A stretch of DNA of 64,000 nucleotides. It comes from Xenopus tropicalis. Taxonomy: Eukaryota > Chordata > Amphibia > Anura > Pipidae. Below, in pieces: positions 61,937 through 64,000 of the stretch (the stretch's first letter is position 1; each line of letters starts with the position of its first letter). The translations under genes and the position numbers were made by a program. The DNA lies in the NCBI RefSeq assembly GCF_000004195.4, contig NC_030680.2, positions 141,305,545 through 141,369,544 on the forward strand, given 5' to 3'. The notes beneath the pieces were generated by a model that saw only the letters and a program-made list of their open reading frames with translations, had not been told where the DNA came from and did no database searches.

Positions 61937-64000
61937 GCCTGGAATCATATTTTGGAGCAATTTGAGGCATGTAATGAGCTGCAGCTTTTTACTGGCCCCC
62001 ACACCCACATTAGTCTCGCCTGTGTCAGGACTGTGGAGAACATCAACAACACTGAAGACTTTCCTATATAATTGACTCTCTCTATAACTGGGGTAGATCA
62101 AAAATGGAGTAAACATTCCAGTTTTGGCTGGAGACATCCAGTTCTGAACCCAAAAATCAGACTGAACTTGGAGAAACTTATTTTACCGCAAACCCATTCG
62201 ATTCAGCCCTGTCTAGTCTTTTGGGTCATGGACAATCATTGGCTGCTGAACATAATCCACTGTGCAAGAGGACATTACATCATAATCCCTTACCTGCAGT
62301 TCACATGTATAGAGAATTAGTTTTCATGCAGATAGGCACACCAACATGTAGATATTTATATGGGCTAAAATAAGGCCTGGCCAATCTCTGAAAGTCTTTC
62401 AGTGCTGAAATGATACTTCTTGGCTAATGGTATGCTGAAAAGATCTTCATAGGGGATTGACCCTTTTTATTATGCAGAGCTTTACAAGATACAAAAATGC
62501 AATGTTTTGGGCTTGATAGTAGTCTACCTTTGTCTGGCAACAAATCTTGCAACAATTTTGCCACAACACTAAAGATTTCCTATTTGACCCTCCTCCTACT
62601 AAGTGGGGGTATTTGGGTTTTTCAAACGGACAGTCCTCTTTTGGCTGGTGACATCCATCCAAAAAGTGGTACATCTTCTGGCCCTGGTGTTGCCAACAAC
62701 TCTTGGTGCAATTTGGGGCATTTAATGCCTGAGCTGCAGTTGGGTTTTTGCTGGCCCCCACACCCACATAAATCTTGTCTGTGTCAGGACTGTGGAGAAC
62801 ATCAACAACACTGAAGACTTTCCTATATAACTGACTCTCCTTATAATTAGGGTAGATCAAAAATGGAGTAAACATTCCAGTTTTGGCTGGAGACATCCAG
62901 TTCTGATTCCAAAAAAATCAGACTGAACTTGGAGAAACTGATTTTACCACAAACCCATTAGATTCAGCCCTGTCTGGTCTTTTGGGTCATGGACGATCAT
63001 TGGTTGCTGTAAATACAAAAACAAACACTTATGTTTGCCAATTTGCCATCCATAAACCGGAGAAAACTCACCAAGGTGAAAAGGATAATCCGGGTGCTCC
63101 AACCCCAAACTCTCAGCTCAAGAGAGCGGACAAACCGTACAAAAAGAGTGGCACTCTAAACATCCAAGAGACAGGCCATTTAAAAAGTTTTTTTTTATGG
63201 GCTAAAATAAGACCTGGCCAATCTTAGCCATAATGGCTACACCAGGGGTCCCCAAACTTTTTTTTAACTTTGAACAATATTTAAATATAATGAAAGTTGG
63301 GGAGCAACAAGAGCATGATAAAGGTTCTAGGTGGTGCCAGTGCCGGGCGCCCTAGGCAACCAGGGCGATGGGGTTGCCAGGTCCGCTGGCAGAGGGACTG
63401 CAGGATGGGGAAAGGGCCTGGAACTAGTGGTGGGTGAAAGAAGAGGTACCTGCCTGGCGCCCCCGCACCATTGAAAAAAGAGTGGCACTCTAAACATCCA
63501 AGAGACAGGCCATTTAAAAAGTTTATTTTTTATGGGCTAAAATAAGACCTGGCCAATCTTAGCCATTATGGCTGTGAAAGTCTTTCGGTGCTGAAGTTCT
63601 ACTTTTTGGCTAAAACGGTATGAAGAGCAGAGCTTTACAAGATACAAAAATGCAATGCTTTGGGCTCCATAGTAGTCTACCTTTGTCTGGCAACAAATCT
63701 TGCAACAATATGGGAATTCAATGCCTGAGCTGCAGTTCGGTTTTTGCTTCCTGTCCCTCCAAGTTGTGCTTCTGTTGAGTGACAGTATTGCCACAACACT
63801 TTAGATTTCATATTTGATTCTGGGGTATTTGGGTTTTTCAAACGGACAGCCCTTTTTTGGCACATCCATTTCAGGTTCAGAAAAAAAAAGTGGTGCCTCT
63901 TCTGCCAACCCCTTGTTCTGGCCCTGGTGTTTGCCAGCAACTCTTGGTGCAATTTGGAGCATTTAATGCCCGTGCCGCACTATGTTTGCCATTATATCTC
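61937..64000 (+). repeat. Tandem segmental duplication, three partial units
   Basis: Segment 61957-62250 (GCAATTTGAGGCAT ... TTTTGGGTCATGGACAATC) recurs at 62708-63010, 751 bp away, and its start recurs at 63949. The leader TATGGGCTAAAATAAG is at 62359, 63196 and 63531; GCAGAGCTTTACAAGATAC is at about 62475 and 63630. Copies differ by substitutions and indels, so the duplication is not very recent. It continues past the window edge. Confidence 0.88.
63243..63475 (+). mobile_element. hAT fragment and GC-rich repeat between duplication units
   Basis: CAGGGGTCCCCAAACTTTTT with AAGTTGGGGAGCAACAAGAG is the left part of the GGGGTCCCCAACC family. From about 63339 it passes into GTGCCGGGCGCCCTAGGCAA ... 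CTGGCGCCCCCGCACCATTG, a separate GC-rich repeat. Outside it, GAGTGGCACTCTAAACATCC occurs on both sides (63145, 63480). Confidence 0.8.

Overview
The window looks like repeat-dense, intergenic or intronic DNA from a Xenopus-type frog (X. tropicalis is my guess over X. laevis, but the window alone does not decide it). The assignment rests on families I recognise: T2-type TTAA MITEs with TTAAAGG ends, the TA-flanked element whose ends read CAGGTATGGGATCC, hAT-type MITEs with TAGTGATGAGCGAA or CAGGGGTCCCCAACC ends, Harbinger-like elements with AGGTCCCCATACACG ends, and CR1-like LINE 3' ends that finish in repeats of the type ACATAGTAACATAG. I found no host protein-coding exon, tRNA, rRNA, snRNA or CRISPR array that I can support. 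The only recognisable coding matter is broken LINE reverse-transcriptase C-termini.

Layout. 1-6.1 kb: hAT and T2 MITEs plus the first 113-bp satellite array (3.6-4.6 kb). 6.4-8.4 kb: a MITE swollen by about 32 copies of a 52-bp minisatellite. 8.4-15.1 kb: mostly unique sequence, one hAT MITE with a perfect 8-bp target duplication, and a rearranged CR1 end. 15.2-24.2 kb: hATs, a pair of hATs inserted into overlapping targets, and satellite arrays B and C. 24.2-33.5 kb: a hAT split by a CR1, Harbinger-like and hAT MITEs. 33.6-44.9 kb: arrays D, E and F, a 30-bp minisatellite (35.7-36.7 kb) and several TGATGAGCGAA MITEs. 45-46.1 kb: AT-rich, apparently single-copy. 46.1-52.0 kb: two separate local amplifications in which a hAT MITE plus flanking host DNA was tandemly duplicated, with both MITE-filled and MITE-empty target sites preserved next to each other. 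52.8-56.3 kb: arrays G and H with a >300-bp palindrome between them. 56.4-61.9 kb: a LINE/SINE end, a Harbinger-like MITE, an interrupted CR1 and unique DNA. 61.9-64 kb: a multi-copy tandem segmental duplication.

The main biological theme is amplification of tandem repeats inside non-autonomous transposons. Eight separate loci carry 5-10 copies of the same 112/113-bp unit, usually inside the same TA-flanked MITE. A second MITE carries 52-bp repeats and a third family carries 20-21-bp repeats. The same window preserves single-copy precursors, duplicated termini, chimeric junctions and empty target sites, so it records several steps of the process. All boundaries were read by eye; family names beyond the superfamily level are not asserted.
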